Below, piece by piece: positions 13,722-23,800 of a stretch of DNA of 34,145 nt. Under the pieces are notes generated by a model. The model searched no databases and was not told where the DNA came from. It saw nothing but the letters and a program-made list of their open reading frames with translations. Position numbers and translations under genes: made by a program. This DNA comes from Candidatus Obscuribacterales bacterium (lineage in GTDB: Bacteria; Cyanobacteriota; Vampirovibrionia; Obscuribacterales; Obscuribacteraceae), in the NCBI GenBank assembly GCA_020050835.1, contig JAGVKB010000124.1, positions 1 to 34,145 on the forward strand. Reading direction: 5' to 3'. Position 1 is the first letter of the stretch. Each line of letters starts with the position of its first letter.

Positions 13722-14450
13722 ATGACATTTCTAATCGTCGTTGGCATTGCCGCCTACTTCGCTGCCGCAATCGCTTCAGTAGCAGGTTTTGGCATCGGCG
13801 CAGTTCTCACACCGATTCTGGCACTAGCACTGGGCATGAAGACCGCCGTTGCTGTCACGGCGATCCCGCATGCACTTGCTTCTAGCTACCGATTATGGAT
13901 TTTAAGAGCACAAGTCGACCGCAGATTATTGCTCAACTTCGGACTAAGCAGTATAGCGGGCAGTCTTTGCGGTGCCGGAATTCATGCAGCTGCTTCAAAC
14001 AATGCTCTTTCAATCTTGCTGGGAGTTCTCTTGATCTTAGCCGGAGCGGGCGGCTTGACTGGCTTCACAGAGTCGTTCCGCCTGGGACGCAAAGCTTCAT
14101 GGATAGCCGGATTTACATCCGGTGCGCTGGGTGGACTGGTTGGGAATCAAGGAGGAATCAGATCTGCTGCCATGCTGGCCTTTGAGGTTCCCAAAGAATC
14201 ATTCGTTGCCACGGCAACCGCAATCGGTCTGTTAGTTGACGCTGCAAGATTGCCGATTTACATCTTTGTTTCGAGAGTCGATTACAGCCAAGCTTGGAGC
14301 GTCATCACCGTGTGCTGCCTAGCAGTTATAGTCGGAACACTTACCGGCGCAACTGTCCTTCGACGAATCCCTGAGCATTTGTTCCGCAAGGTAGTTTCGG
14401 CGATCATACTTATGTCCGGAGTCTTGATGCTCATCAAGGGCAACTCCTAG
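13722..14450 (+). CDS. TauE/SafE-family membrane transporter
   Basis: This 242-aa integral membrane protein has about eight hydrophobic helices. It shows the TauE/SafE repeats: SVAGFGIGAVLTPILALALGM near the N-terminus and GFTSGALGGLVGNQGGIRSA in the middle. The family moves sulfite, sulfoacetate or related anions, and some members export sulfur compounds. It follows pcp by 15 bp in the same direction, probably in one transcript. The substrate cannot be told; the sulfur genes 3 kb away are not contiguous with it. Confidence 0.85.
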   Translation: MTFLIVVGIAAYFAAAIASVAGFGIGAVLTPILALALGMKTAVAVTAIPHALASSYRLWILRAQVDRRLLLNFGLSSIAGSLCGAGIHAAASNNALSILLGVLLILAGAGGLTGFTESFRLGRKASWIAGFTSGALGGLVGNQGGIRSAAMLAFEVPKESFVATATAIGLLVDAARLPIYIFVSRVDYSQAWSVITVCCLAVIVGTLTGATVLRRIPEHLFRKVVSAIILMSGVLMLIKGNS

Positions 14451-14768
14451 ACCCAATACCGTTTCCTCTGCAGCTGGTCGTTGTCCGGGAGCGCCGCCAG
14501 CCTGTCAGCTTCGGGTAGAGCAAGTCCCGCACAGGAGCCGGCTGGCAGCCGGCGCTCCCGGGAAGCCCAGCCTGAGCTGTGTTGGGTACAACTCGTTGCC
14601 GCGCAAGCAACCGGCATTGCTCCTTGACCAGCCTGATGTCACGCCTTTTCAAGAGACGTCGCTTCATCTAAAAAATCTCTCGCCTGAACCTTGCATGCAC
14701 AGAGCCTCTCAGCGAAATAAGACTGCTAAGATCGTAGCTCTGCTGATGGTTTTACAAAAGAGGGGCGC
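14451..14768. other. Intergenic region with long inverted repeat
   Basis: This 318-bp gap between the TauE gene and glpK holds no convincing gene. Its main content is the inverted repeat listed separately at 14485-14561. The 3' part should carry the glpK promoter; I cannot pick a clear -35/-10 pair. Confidence 0.5.
14485..14561. repeat. GC-rich imperfect inverted repeat (REP/BIME-like)
   Basis: The left arm is CCGGGAGCGCC directly followed by GCCAGCC (14485-14502). The right arm is GGCTGGC, AGCC, GGCGCTCCCGG (14540-14561). All 18 bases pair, with a 4-nt bulge in the right arm, around a 37-nt centre. There is no T-run, so it is not a simple terminator. Such elements are usually dispersed extragenic palindromes; no second copy is in the window. 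Confidence 0.6.
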
Positions 14769-16265
14769 ATGAAACGCTACATACTTAGCCTGGACCAGGG
14801 TACTACGAGCAGCCGGGCTATCCTTTTTGATAAGGACGGCAAGACCCTCGGCGTTGGACAACGCGAATTTACTCAACATTTTCCACAACCAGGTTGGGTG
14901 GAGCACGATGCGATGGAGATTCTGTCCGTGCAGCTAGGTTGTATTGCCGACTGCCTCAAGCAAGCCGGCGCATCTCCGGATGAAGTAGCTTGCGTGGGCA
15001 TCACCAATCAACGCGAAACCACGGTTGTCTGGGATAGAGAGACAGGCAAGCCGATTCACAGAGCGATTGTTTGGCAATGCCGCAGAACGCAACCGTTAGC
15101 CGAGCAGCTGAAGCGAGAATCGGATGAGTTTCGCAAGAAAACCGGACTCGTACCGGATGCATATTTTTCCGGTCCGAAGATTACCTGGCTTCTCGAAAAC
15201 GTTCCGGATGCAATGAAATTGGCCAAAGACGGGCGCCTCGCCTTCGGCACAATCGACACCTGGCTGATTTGGAATCTAACCGGCGGCAAGAGCCATCTTA
15301 CCGAGCCAAGCAATGCCTCGCGAACGATGGTCTACAACCTGCACACGCTCGATTGGGATGACCAGCTGCTTGCACGACTCTCCATTCCACGCGCAATGAT
15401 GCCACAGGTGGTATCCTCCGACTCAAACTTCGGAACCACAAAACGCGAATTGGTAGGATTCGAAGCACCGATTCTCGCCAATTTGGGAGATCAGCAGTCA
15501 GCCCTTTTCGGTCAAGCTTGCTTCGAGCAAGGGATGGCAAAATGCACTTACGGCACCGGCAATTTTCTACTGGCGAATATCGGCAGCACTCCGCGCCAGG
15601 CTGCCGGTATGCTCACAACGGTAGGCTGGAAGCTCGGCAACCAACCGGCAGTCTATGCATTCGAGGGCGCGATCTTCATTACCGGCGCGGCAGTTCAATG
15701 GTTGCGCGATGGTCTGAACATCATCGAGTCGAGCGCCGAAACTGAGCAACTAGCGACTTCCATTGCGTCCAACGAGGGAGTTTACTTCGTTCCCGCTCTA
15801 GTTGGTCTCGGCTCGCCCTGGTGGAATTCGGATGTGCGCGGAACAATAACCGGGTTGACCAGAGGAAGCAGCAGAGCTCATCTGGTAAGAGCTGCTCTCG
15901 AAGCGATGGCCTATCAAGTCGCCGACGTCGCGAAGGATATTGAGAGCCAGGGGATCAAGCTCGAGGAGCTACGCGTAGATGGTGGGGCAACTCGTAATCA
16001 GTTTGTTATGCAATTCCAGTCCGACCTTTTAGGAATTCCGGTTACTCGTTCTTCTCAAATTGAATCAACCGCCTGGGGCGTCGCTGCCTTGGCCGGACTC
16101 AAATCCGAGTTAATCGATGGAATTGATTCCATTCAAGAGGGCTGGCAAAATAACGGGACGTTTAAGCCATCGCAGGACCGAACGGCAGAATATGAAGGAT
16201 GGCGATGTGCACTTCGTGGAGCCTTTGCACAAGCCGGAGCAGATTGGTTGATCCCCCAGTCCTGA
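14769..16265 (+). CDS. glpK: Glycerol kinase
   Basis: The 498-aa FGGY-family kinase phosphorylates glycerol to glycerol-3-phosphate with ATP. The N-terminal phosphate-binding DQGTTSSRAILFD, the WVEHDAMEI segment, GITNQRETTVVWDRETG, WLIWNLTGG, the YGTGNFLLANIG loop and the late LRVDGGATRNQFVMQFQSDLLG are all diagnostic of GlpK rather than xylulose or gluconate kinases. Length equals the family norm. AGAGGGG precedes the ATG. No glpF or glpD is adjacent, so it stands alone. Confidence 0.96.
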   Translation: MKRYILSLDQGTTSSRAILFDKDGKTLGVGQREFTQHFPQPGWVEHDAMEILSVQLGCIADCLKQAGASPDEVACVGITNQRETTVVWDRETGKPIHRAIVWQCRRTQPLAEQLKRESDEFRKKTGLVPDAYFSGPKITWLLENVPDAMKLAKDGRLAFGTIDTWLIWNLTGGKSHLTEPSNASRTMVYNLHTLDWDDQLLARLSIPRAMMPQVVSSDSNFGTTKRELVGFEAPILANLGDQQSALFGQACFEQGMAKCTYGTGNFLLANIGSTPRQAAGMLTTVGWKLGNQPAVYAFEGAIFITGAAVQWLRDGLNIIESSAETEQLATSIASNEGVYFVPALVGLGSPWWNSDVRGTITGLTRGSSRAHLVRAALEAMAYQVADVAKDIESQGIKLEELRVDGGATRNQFVMQFQSDLLGIPVTRSSQIESTAWGVAALAGLKSELIDGIDSIQEGWQNNGTFKPSQDRTAEYEGWRCALRGAFAQAGADWLIPQS

Positions 16266-16318
16266 TCGAAGTTAATCTTCAACCTCCCTAAACTTCGTTC
16301 TCAATGCGTAAACCAATC

Positions 16319-16380
16319 AGGGAGCATTGCTAGGAGCTGCACAACTACCCATCCCAAACGTGCAGCCCGGGCAGCTCCCT
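16319..16380. terminator. Nested hairpin between convergent glpK and cobB
   Basis: The outer arms AGGGAGC (16319-16325) and GCTCCCT (16374-16380) enclose inner arms GCTGCAC (16336-16342) and GTGCAGC (16360-16366). All are perfect 7-bp pairs. Placed between convergent genes, it may end transcription from both sides, although it lacks a T-run on either strand. Confidence 0.4.
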
Positions 16381-16441
16381 GCCCCTTTCCAATCCACCGC
16401 AGGCCAGCCACGCGCCGAGAATTTTGCCAACAGCAAACAGA

Positions 16442-17194
16442 CTAACCGGATTCCTCAACAGCAATTGCGCGTAACTGCTCGATCAAGTTCGAAAGAATCC
16501 GACCAGACGGCCCCTGCAAGAAACAGTCGGCGATATCTGTAATCGGAGTTTCCTCCGGATTCACTTCTACAATGTAGGCGCCTGCTTGCTTGCCGATATA
16601 CGGCAGCGAAGCTGCTGGTTGAACAAGTCCGGAAGTACCAACTACGAAAATAAAGTCGGCCGAGCGTACTTCAGCAAACGCTTTCTCTAATGAGTCTGGC
16701 GGCAACGCCTCGCCGAACCATACTACATCTGGACGAATTAAAGATCCGCATCGGCAGCAAGGCGGCTGCTTCAATTTTAGCGGGACTTTTTCCTGTTGAT
16801 GCCGATTGTCAAAGCAGATGTGTCTCGTGATATTGCCATGCAATTCGATGATATCGCGCGATCCGGCTTTGGCATGTAAACCATCGATGTTTTGCGTCAC
16901 TATCACCACTACCGGTATCATCTTCTCCAGCTCGGCCAGAGCATAATGACCGGGATTTGGTTGGACATCGGCAATTTTCTCGCGGCGCATGTCATACCAC
17001 TGCCAAACCAGCGGTGGATCGGCAAGAAATCCTTCCGGGGTCGCCAAACGCTCGGGATCATAATCTTTCCACAAACCAGTCTGCGCATCTCGAAATGTCG
17101 GAATGCCGCTTTCCTTGGAAACGCCGGCTCCAGTCAAAGCTACAACCTTTTGCGCAGACCGCAGCCGTTCGACCACACTCTCGTTATTCTTCAT
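16442..17194 (-). CDS. cobB: Sirtuin NAD-dependent protein deacylase, CobB type
   Basis: This 250-aa Sir2-family enzyme has the NAD-binding GAGVSKESGIPTFRD (22-36), TQNIDGLH, catalytic ELHGN, FGEALP and GTSGLVQPAASLP. Zinc ligands include one Cys in RHICFDN and the pair CRCG; the first pair appears reduced to one Cys. The substrate-loop Y67-x-x-R70 (WYDMRRE) is the signature of class III sirtuins that remove succinyl and other acidic acyl groups as well as acetyl. Its ATG overlaps the stop of the GNAT gene upstream (TAATG), pairing a putative acylation writer and eraser. Confidence 0.92.
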   Translation of the reverse strand: MKNNESVVERLRSAQKVVALTGAGVSKESGIPTFRDAQTGLWKDYDPERLATPEGFLADPPLVWQWYDMRREKIADVQPNPGHYALAELEKMIPVVVIVTQNIDGLHAKAGSRDIIELHGNITRHICFDNRHQQEKVPLKLKQPPCCRCGSLIRPDVVWFGEALPPDSLEKAFAEVRSADFIFVVGTSGLVQPAASLPYIGKQAGAYIVEVNPEETPITDIADCFLQGPSGRILSNLIEQLRAIAVEESG

Positions 17195-17823
17195 TACTCT
17201 TCAGGCTTCCAATCCTGTTTGAGGATTGAATACAGATATGAATCTCGCCATCGCCCTTTGACCTTAATGTCTTCAATCAGGTGACCTTCTCGTTTCATTC
17301 CGGACTTCTCCAGAACGCGGGCCGACCCTTTGTTCTCCACATCACAAGTGGCAAAAATCTTGTGCAGGCTCAACTGCTCGAATCCAAACTTAATTACCGC
17401 GGTTGCGGCTTCAGTGGCATAGCCTTTGCCCCAGGCGGCTTTTCCGAAGCAATAGCCGACTGCTGCATTCTGATCGCGTGTATGCGAATAAGGATCGACA
17501 TTGTAATCGCCGGCAGTGGCCAAGCCGACCGATTGCGACGAGCCTTCCGACACAGTATGAGTAATATGGAAGCCACAGCTGCCAATCAACTGTCCATCTG
17601 ATTTAGCGATCACTGCAAAATCAAAAACTTTGCGCTGCGGTTCCTGTTGCCATTCCAACAATTGCCTCACAAAATTTTGGGTATCTTGCTTGCTATTAGG
17701 CCCCCAAACCATGAAGCGAACAACTTCCGGATCGCAAGCATATACATGGGACGAAACCCAATCATCCATAACAAAATCCCGCAAAGTTAACCGCGGGGTC
17801 TCTATCTTTATGTAGCTTTCCAT
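17194..17823 (-). CDS. GNAT acetyltransferase, RimJ/RimL-like
   Basis: This 209-aa protein has the RimJ/RimL pattern: ETPRLTLRDFVMDDW at the N-terminus, the acetyl-CoA loop in AAWGKGYATEAATAVIKFGFEQLSLHKIFATCDVENKGSARVLEKSGM and the closing GRWRDSYLYSIL. This subgroup acetylates N-terminal amines of ribosomal or other proteins, or small amines; the target is not readable. The start is the ATG at 17823. It is transcribed with cobB, which begins within its stop codon. Confidence 0.9.
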   Translation of the reverse strand: MESYIKIETPRLTLRDFVMDDWVSSHVYACDPEVVRFMVWGPNSKQDTQNFVRQLLEWQQEPQRKVFDFAVIAKSDGQLIGSCGFHITHTVSEGSSQSVGLATAGDYNVDPYSHTRDQNAAVGYCFGKAAWGKGYATEAATAVIKFGFEQLSLHKIFATCDVENKGSARVLEKSGMKREGHLIEDIKVKGRWRDSYLYSILKQDWKPEE

Positions 17824-17984
17824 ACTTTCTCTTGCCCTTGCACCCTCTGATCACTACTCAAATGAATGATCGTTAAGAGGCCTTTCCCTCGTTACATGAG
17901 CCCAATCGGACTGACATTCTGGTCTATGATCTCATGCGAGTCTATTTCAGATCGCCCAAGAGTTGGTTCGGAGGATTTCCCGAG

Positions 17985-18401
17985 ATGAGCAAGGTCGTCG
18001 TTAAGTCACAGCCAGAGCAGCAATACAAGCAAGAGATTAAGGTCGGAAAGTTTACTTTGCTCGCCGATGCACCAGCGGAAGTAGGTGGTAGCGACCTGGC
18101 GCCCGATCCGCATGATTTATTACTCAGCTCACTGGGTGCCTGCACGTCGATCACCATGCAGATGTTCGCCAAGAGGCGTGGTTGGGACTTGCAAGAAGTG
18201 TCCATTGAGCTGGGAGAAGAGAAGGTCGATGACCCTGCTCAGCCAGGCAAGCAGATGTCCAAGATCACCCGCGAGATAGCGGTCAAGGGCGAGCTAACCG
18301 CCGAGCAGATAGACGGTTTGCGAGCGGTCGCGGACAAATGCCCGATTCACAAACTCTTGACTGGCTCTAAGGAAGTGGTGACCACCTTAAAAAATGGATA
18401 A
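17985..18401 (+). CDS. OsmC/Ohr-family peroxiredoxin-like protein
   Basis: This 138-aa OsmC-fold protein has the two redox cysteines, C53 (SSLGACTSITMQMFA) and C119 (VADKCPIHKLLTG), with a PDPHDLLLSSL lead-in. Such proteins reduce organic or inorganic hydroperoxides with thiols; the YhfA-like subgroup is closest by eye. ATG 17985 has GGAGG ten bases upstream. An in-frame ATG at 17934 is less likely. It overlaps the birA start by 8 nt. Confidence 0.87.
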   Translation: MSKVVVKSQPEQQYKQEIKVGKFTLLADAPAEVGGSDLAPDPHDLLLSSLGACTSITMQMFAKRRGWDLQEVSIELGEEKVDDPAQPGKQMSKITREIAVKGELTAEQIDGLRAVADKCPIHKLLTGSKEVVTTLKNG

Positions 18402-19263
18402 GCTGAGCAACACCGGCAGCTTCGGGCGGCTGGACCTGCCGGTGCTGCGCTCCATGCTATCCACCAACCGACTGGGCAGAGCACCAGCCTGGGACAACGA
18501 GCTATGGGATTGTATTGATTCCACGAACAACCGCGCTGCCGAGCTCTTTACGCAAGGAGCCCCGGAAGGCGTGCTTATCTTGGCACGTCAACAAACCGCC
18601 GGACGCGGCAGGCAGGGTCGCACCTGGATCTCACCGCCTGACGCTGGTGTCTACATGAGCTTTCTGCTCAGACCAAGTAAAGACAGAACTGACCTTCCTC
18701 TGCACACTCTGGCCTGCGGCGTAGCTTGTGTAAAGGCCATCTGGGAGTGCGCCGGACTCGAAGTCGGACTGAAGTGGGTTAACGATCTGGTCGTATCCGG
18801 CAAGAAAGTCGGTGGCATTCTGGCAGAGATTCCCAGCTCACAGGACGGAAGGGCAGCCGGACCGACTGCCTCGATTCCGCTTGTGCTTGGCATTGGCATT
18901 AACATGCAGTTGGACTTGTCGGAGCTTCCCGAAGAGCTGAAAGATCGCGTCGATTCACTCGAGAATCTCGCTGGGCAACCAGTTGACCCCAACCTTTTGG
19001 TCTCATCCATATCCCGGCACCTGGAGCAGACTCTCGATCTTCTTGCATCGGGGCACCCTGCCGAGGTGCTAGACGCCTGGCGGCTGCATTCAGTAACTCT
19101 GGGGAAGCACGTAAGCGCCGTCTCCGGAACTACTGAGATCGAAGGTCTGGCGGTCGACATAGACCAAGGTGGCGGATTGATAATCGAAACTGCCACCCAG
19201 GGACGGGTGACGCTGCACGCCGGAGAGATTACGATTAGAAATTCTGACGGAACATATGCTTAG
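18394..19263 (+). CDS. birA: Biotin--[acetyl-CoA carboxylase] ligase
   Basis: This 289-aa BPL/LPL-family ligase transfers biotin to the carboxyl carrier protein. The motifs are STNNRA, GRGRQGRTW (70-78, biotinyl-AMP loop), KWVNDL (127-132), KKVGGILAE and GIGINM; the C-terminal SH3-like part ends in VTLHAGEIT. The N-terminal DNA-binding helix-turn-helix of E. coli BirA is absent, so this is the non-regulatory class. It overlaps the OsmC gene by 8 nt. Confidence 0.93.
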   Translation: MDKLSNTGSFGRLDLPVLRSMLSTNRLGRAPAWDNELWDCIDSTNNRAAELFTQGAPEGVLILARQQTAGRGRQGRTWISPPDAGVYMSFLLRPSKDRTDLPLHTLACGVACVKAIWECAGLEVGLKWVNDLVVSGKKVGGILAEIPSSQDGRAAGPTASIPLVLGIGINMQLDLSELPEELKDRVDSLENLAGQPVDPNLLVSSISRHLEQTLDLLASGHPAEVLDAWRLHSVTLGKHVSAVSGTTEIEGLAVDIDQGGGLIIETATQGRVTLHAGEITIRNSDGTYA

Positions 19264-19272
19264 TTAGACAGT

Positions 19273-19323
19273 CCTGTAGATACAGGCAGGTCAAGCTTGT
19301 CGATTGACAACTCGTGTTAAAAT
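19273..19323 (+). promoter_or_regulatory. Candidate promoter and operators of the RND operon
   Basis: A perfect palindrome CCTGTA-GA-TACAGG lies at 19273-19286. A second dyad TTGTC-GATT-GACAA lies at 19297-19310. TAAAAT at 19318-19323 is a plausible -10, with TTGTCG (19297-19302) as a weak -35 at 15 bp. RND pumps are commonly repressed by TetR or MarR proteins binding such sites; no such regulator gene is adjacent. Confidence 0.4.
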
Positions 19324-19384
19324 GACCTGAAGCCGTTGGATCGGCTGGCGCTTTGATTCTGTACAGGCATCCTGGTGGGTAGTT

Positions 19385-20833
19385 ATGAAGTTCGAAGTAG
19401 ATTTCAGTCCGAGTTCCGTGTCAGCGGAGACGGCTGGAAGCAACAAGACTCGTGATGCATCCAGTAAATCTGGTGGTCTGAAATCCGTGAAAGCGTTAGC
19501 TTCAAGACCAGTGGTTCTATCACTGCTGGCCATTCTAGTGGTCGCTGCCGGCACAGCTGTTGTCTTCAGGAACAGTTTCTTTCACGGCGCAGAGATTGCT
19601 GCCAGCGAGCCACCTCCTGTGGTGACAGTCTCCACATCAACCGTGGGTCTCTCACCAGTCAATCACAGCCTGGAGGTCACAGGCTCTGTATCGGCCTGGG
19701 ATCCTCTTTCAATCGGCTCTGAGGCAAACGGACTAAAGATCGAGACAATCAATGTTGAAGAGGGGGACCGTGTCAGCAAAGGTCAAGTTCTCGCCACCCT
19801 AAACTCTGCGGTGCTTCGAGCACAGCTGGAGCAAGCGCAGGCGCGTTTGCTTTCCAGCCAGAATCACCTCAAAAAGGCGATTCAACCGAACCGCTTCGAA
19901 GATATTCAGTCACTTAAGGCAGCGCTTTCTCAATCCAAAGCTAATATCGCTCAACAGGAAGCGATGCTTGCGCAGGCCGAGGCCAATCTTGCCAATGCCG
20001 AGCGCAACGAAGGTCGCTTTGCCGGTTTGGTATCCCAGGGGGCAGTCAGCCAGGCAGACTATGACGCCCGTCAGACTACCGCCAAAACTGCTCAGGCGGA
20101 AGTTAATCATATGAAGGAATCGATCCGCTCTGCACACTTCGGCTGGCGACAAGCACAAGAAAAGCTCTCGATGGCGGAGATCGGCGGTCGAACTGAAGAT
20201 ATAGATATCTCGAAAGCATCAGTCGCCGAAAACCTGGCTACTGTAAGACAGTTGCAAGCTCAAGTGGATCAAACAATTATTCGCGCTCCGGCTGATGCGC
20301 TGGTAATCAAGAGAGACGGTCATATCGGCGATATCACCTCGGCCGGCAAGCCGTTGTTCACCTTAATGCGCAACAATCGCCTGGAGCTACGCGCACAAGT
20401 GCCGGAGGCAGATCTCGTCCACTTGAGCGCCGGACAGAAAGTCAAGCTCGCATCGTATGCTGATTCGGCTCTGGAGATAATCGGTGTCATTCGCGAGATC
20501 AGTCCGATCGTAGATGCCGAAAGCAGGCTTGGTACGGTACGAATCGATGTTCCATCCGACTCAAAGATCAGACCGGGCATGTTCTTGCGCGGCATGGTCG
20601 ATCTGGGCAAGCGGCCAGCAATTACGGTGCCATCGACTGCCGTATTCAATCGAGATGGTCAGGTCTTTGTCTTTACCCTTTCCGGGAAGCAAGCCAGGAG
20701 ACGAACCGTCCAGACCGGCACATACACTTCCGATGCAGTCGAGATTGTATCCGGGCTCAAGGCCGACGATGTCGTCATCTCGAACGGCGGCGGTTTTTTG
20801 AAGGACGGCGACTACGTTCGCGTCAGTCAGTAG
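19385..20833 (+). CDS. RND efflux periplasmic adaptor (HlyD/MFP family)
   Basis: This 482-aa membrane-fusion protein has a cytoplasmic N-terminus of about 45 residues and one transmembrane anchor (about 44-62, LSLLAILVVAAGTAVVF). The lipoyl half-motif is around LKIETINVEEGDRVSKGQVLATLN. A long alpha-helical hairpin (about 140-290) is rich in Ala, Gln and Glu. The second lipoyl half is IIRAPADALVIKRDGHIGDITSAGKPLFTL, followed by beta-barrel and membrane-proximal domains. GGTGGG precedes the ATG. It links the downstream RND pump to an outer-membrane channel, which is not encoded here. Confidence 0.92.
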   Translation: MKFEVDFSPSSVSAETAGSNKTRDASSKSGGLKSVKALASRPVVLSLLAILVVAAGTAVVFRNSFFHGAEIAASEPPPVVTVSTSTVGLSPVNHSLEVTGSVSAWDPLSIGSEANGLKIETINVEEGDRVSKGQVLATLNSAVLRAQLEQAQARLLSSQNHLKKAIQPNRFEDIQSLKAALSQSKANIAQQEAMLAQAEANLANAERNEGRFAGLVSQGAVSQADYDARQTTAKTAQAEVNHMKESIRSAHFGWRQAQEKLSMAEIGGRTEDIDISKASVAENLATVRQLQAQVDQTIIRAPADALVIKRDGHIGDITSAGKPLFTLMRNNRLELRAQVPEADLVHLSAGQKVKLASYADSALEIIGVIREISPIVDAESRLGTVRIDVPSDSKIRPGMFLRGMVDLGKRPAITVPSTAVFNRDGQVFVFTLSGKQARRRTVQTGTYTSDAVEIVSGLKADDVVISNGGGFLKDGDYVRVSQ

Positions 20834-20840
20834 GTGCTTG

Positions 20841-23800
20841 ATGCAAGATCAACAACATCAAGGACGCTGGAACATTTCAGCCTGGTCCATCCGCAATCCG
20901 ATTCCAACCATTGTCTTATTCCTCGTGTTGAACGTGATGGGCATCATCTCGTTTATCAAACTCGGCATCGACGAGAACCCGAACATCGACGTTCCAATCG
21001 TCTCTGTTACAGTCACACAAGTCGGCGCAGCGCCGGCTGAGCTTGAAACCGAAGTAACTCGAAAGATCGAAGACGCAATCGCCTCGATTGGAAACATTAA
21101 GCACATAACTTCAGCCGTCAATGAGGGAAGCTCAGCGACCGAAATCGAATTCGTACTGGGAACCAATACGGACCGGGCTGTCAATGACGTCAGAAATGCT
21201 ATCTCAAAGATCCGCCAAAAGTTACCACAAGGGATCGAGGAACCGGTGATCGAGCGACTGGATTTCGTCGGGGGTCCATTCGTCACGTTTACCATATCGT
21301 CTGATTCACTGACTGAAGCCGAGCTCAGTTGGCTGATCGACAATGATATCTCGCGTTCGCTTTTGTCGGTGCCAGGCGTCGGTCAAGTCTTGAGAGCCGG
21401 TGGAGTCGACCGGGAAGTAAGAGTCAATCTACACCCGACAGCGCTCGAGGCAATCGGTATCACCGCCGATATGGTGAACTCTCAAATTAGAGCGCTAAAC
21501 ATCAACCTGCCCGGCGGCAGAATGGAAGTAGGCACAGGCGAAGAATCGGTACGAACACTGGGAAGCGCGTTGACCGTAGCCGATTTGGCTGCTACGCGGA
21601 TCTATCTTCCCAACGGTAATTATGCGCGACTTGATACGCTTGGAGAAATAACAGATGGAACCTCCGACCAGAGGCAAATGGCTACGGTCGACGGCAAACC
21701 GGTTGTATCCTTTTCGGTGGTACGCAGTACCGGCAGCAATTTGGCCGACGTCGAAAAGGCTGTCGATGAGAAGCTCCAGCAGATGAAGAAGACTCTGCAC
21801 CCGGACTTGAAACTCAAGAAGATATTCACCACTGCTGAGTTCGTGCGCGAGTCGTATCACGCTTCGATGGATGCACTGGTGCTTGGCGCAGTGCTGGCAG
21901 TGATAGTAATTTGGGCATTCCTTCGCGATTGGAGAGCTACGCTCATCTCGGCCATGGCAATGCCACTATCGGCAATACCGACTTTCGCCGTCATGAAATG
22001 GTCCGGATTTACCCTCAACAATATGTCCTTGCTGGGACTGGCACTTGTGATCGGAATACTGGTAGACGATGCAATTGTCGAAATTGAAAATATCGTCAGG
22101 CACATCAGGATGGGTAAGACTCCTTATCAAGCCGCAGTTGATGCTTCAGACGAGATCGGTCTGGCGGTGATCGCTACCACCATGACTATCCTGGTTACTT
22201 TCGTACCGGTAGCATTCATGGGCGGAATCCCCGGACAATTTTTCAAGCAATTTGGCTTGACCGTTGCTGTGGCAGTATTTTTCTCGCTGGTGGTAGCCCG
22301 AATGGTTACACCGATGTTTGCCGCCTATTGGATGAAGCCGATGGCAGGGCAAGAGCATGCCAGCAAACTAAGTACTCTTTACGGTCAGGTTTTAGCATGG
22401 GCGCTTCGGCATCGAGTAAAAACAATTGCCATAGCACTCGGAATTTTCATTTTGAGCCTTTTTCCAATTCTTTTGTTGCACACATCCTTGATCGGTGATG
22501 TGGATCGCGGCAAGGTACTTCTGGAAGTAGACTTGCAGCCCGGTTCGACGATCAGAGATACACGCAAAGTCACAGATCGGCTGACCGGTATCATCAAAGC
22601 TCGCTCAGAGGTCGACACGGTTTTTGCCATGATCGGGGGAGCCGGCACAACCGGAAAGAGCGGAGTAAACGCCGCTAGGCTTTACATTTCACTGAAGCCT
22701 CGAGCCGAACGGCGTCTTTCTCAGAAACAGTTTGAAGACAGCATACGTCCGGAGTTGTTAAAGGTGCCGGGCGCTCGACTCGGTTTTTCAAGAGCAGCCG
22801 GCATGCCAGGAAAACCGCTCCGCTTGCTGCTTACCGGTAATGATTCGGAAGTGCTGAGCAAAGCCGCAGAGACTCTCACTGATGAGATGCGCAAGCTCCA
22901 CGGGCTGTCAGACGTTACTTCCAGCGCTTCTCTGCTCAGGCCGGAGATTTTGGTCAAGCCAGACTTCACGCGCGCAGCAGAACAAGGAGTGTCAGTTCAA
23001 GCGATCGCCCGAACAGCACTGATTGGCACTCTGGGTGATACCGACTACAACCTGGCAAAATTCAATCTAAAAGACCGCCAGATAAACATTCGCGTTCAGA
23101 TCGATCCGAGTTATCGCAATGAAATTGACATCATCAGGAATATGAAGGTTTCGGGAAAAGACGGCCGGTTGATTCCCCTGCGCAATGTGGCTGAAGTGGA
23201 GATGGGAAGCGGCGCAGCCCAAATTGATCGCTTCGATCGTTCCCGACAAGTCGCAATTGAATCAAGCCTGGAAGGCAGTATGACCTTAGGACAAGCGATG
23301 GAGCAGGTGCACAAACTGCCTGCGTACAAGCATCTTCCACACGGGGTAAGCGAACAGCCATCAGGTGATGCGGAGATTCAGCGCGATGTGTTCGATGGCT
23401 TTGGCGGAGCAATTGGAGCAGCCGTTCTATTGATTTATGCGGTATTGGTCTTGCTTTTCGAGGGCTTCCTCCAGCCGATGACGATCATGCTGTCACTGCC
23501 ACTTGCTTTAGGCGGTGCCTTAATCGGACTCTTCGTTACCGGAAAGTCCTTGGGGATGTATGCGCTGATTGGAATCGTAATGTTGATGGGACTGGTGACC
23601 AAGAATGCCATTTTGCTGGTCGAGTATTCGATCATGGCGATGAAGTCTGGAGTACCTCGCTGGCAAGCGATTATGAGCGCAGGCGAGGCCCGCATGCCGC
23701 CGATCTTGATGACGACCGTAGCCATGATCGCCGGGATGTTTCCGATCGCGCTCGGTCTCGGCGCAGGCTCGGAAGCGCGAGCGCCGATGGCGGTCGCCGT

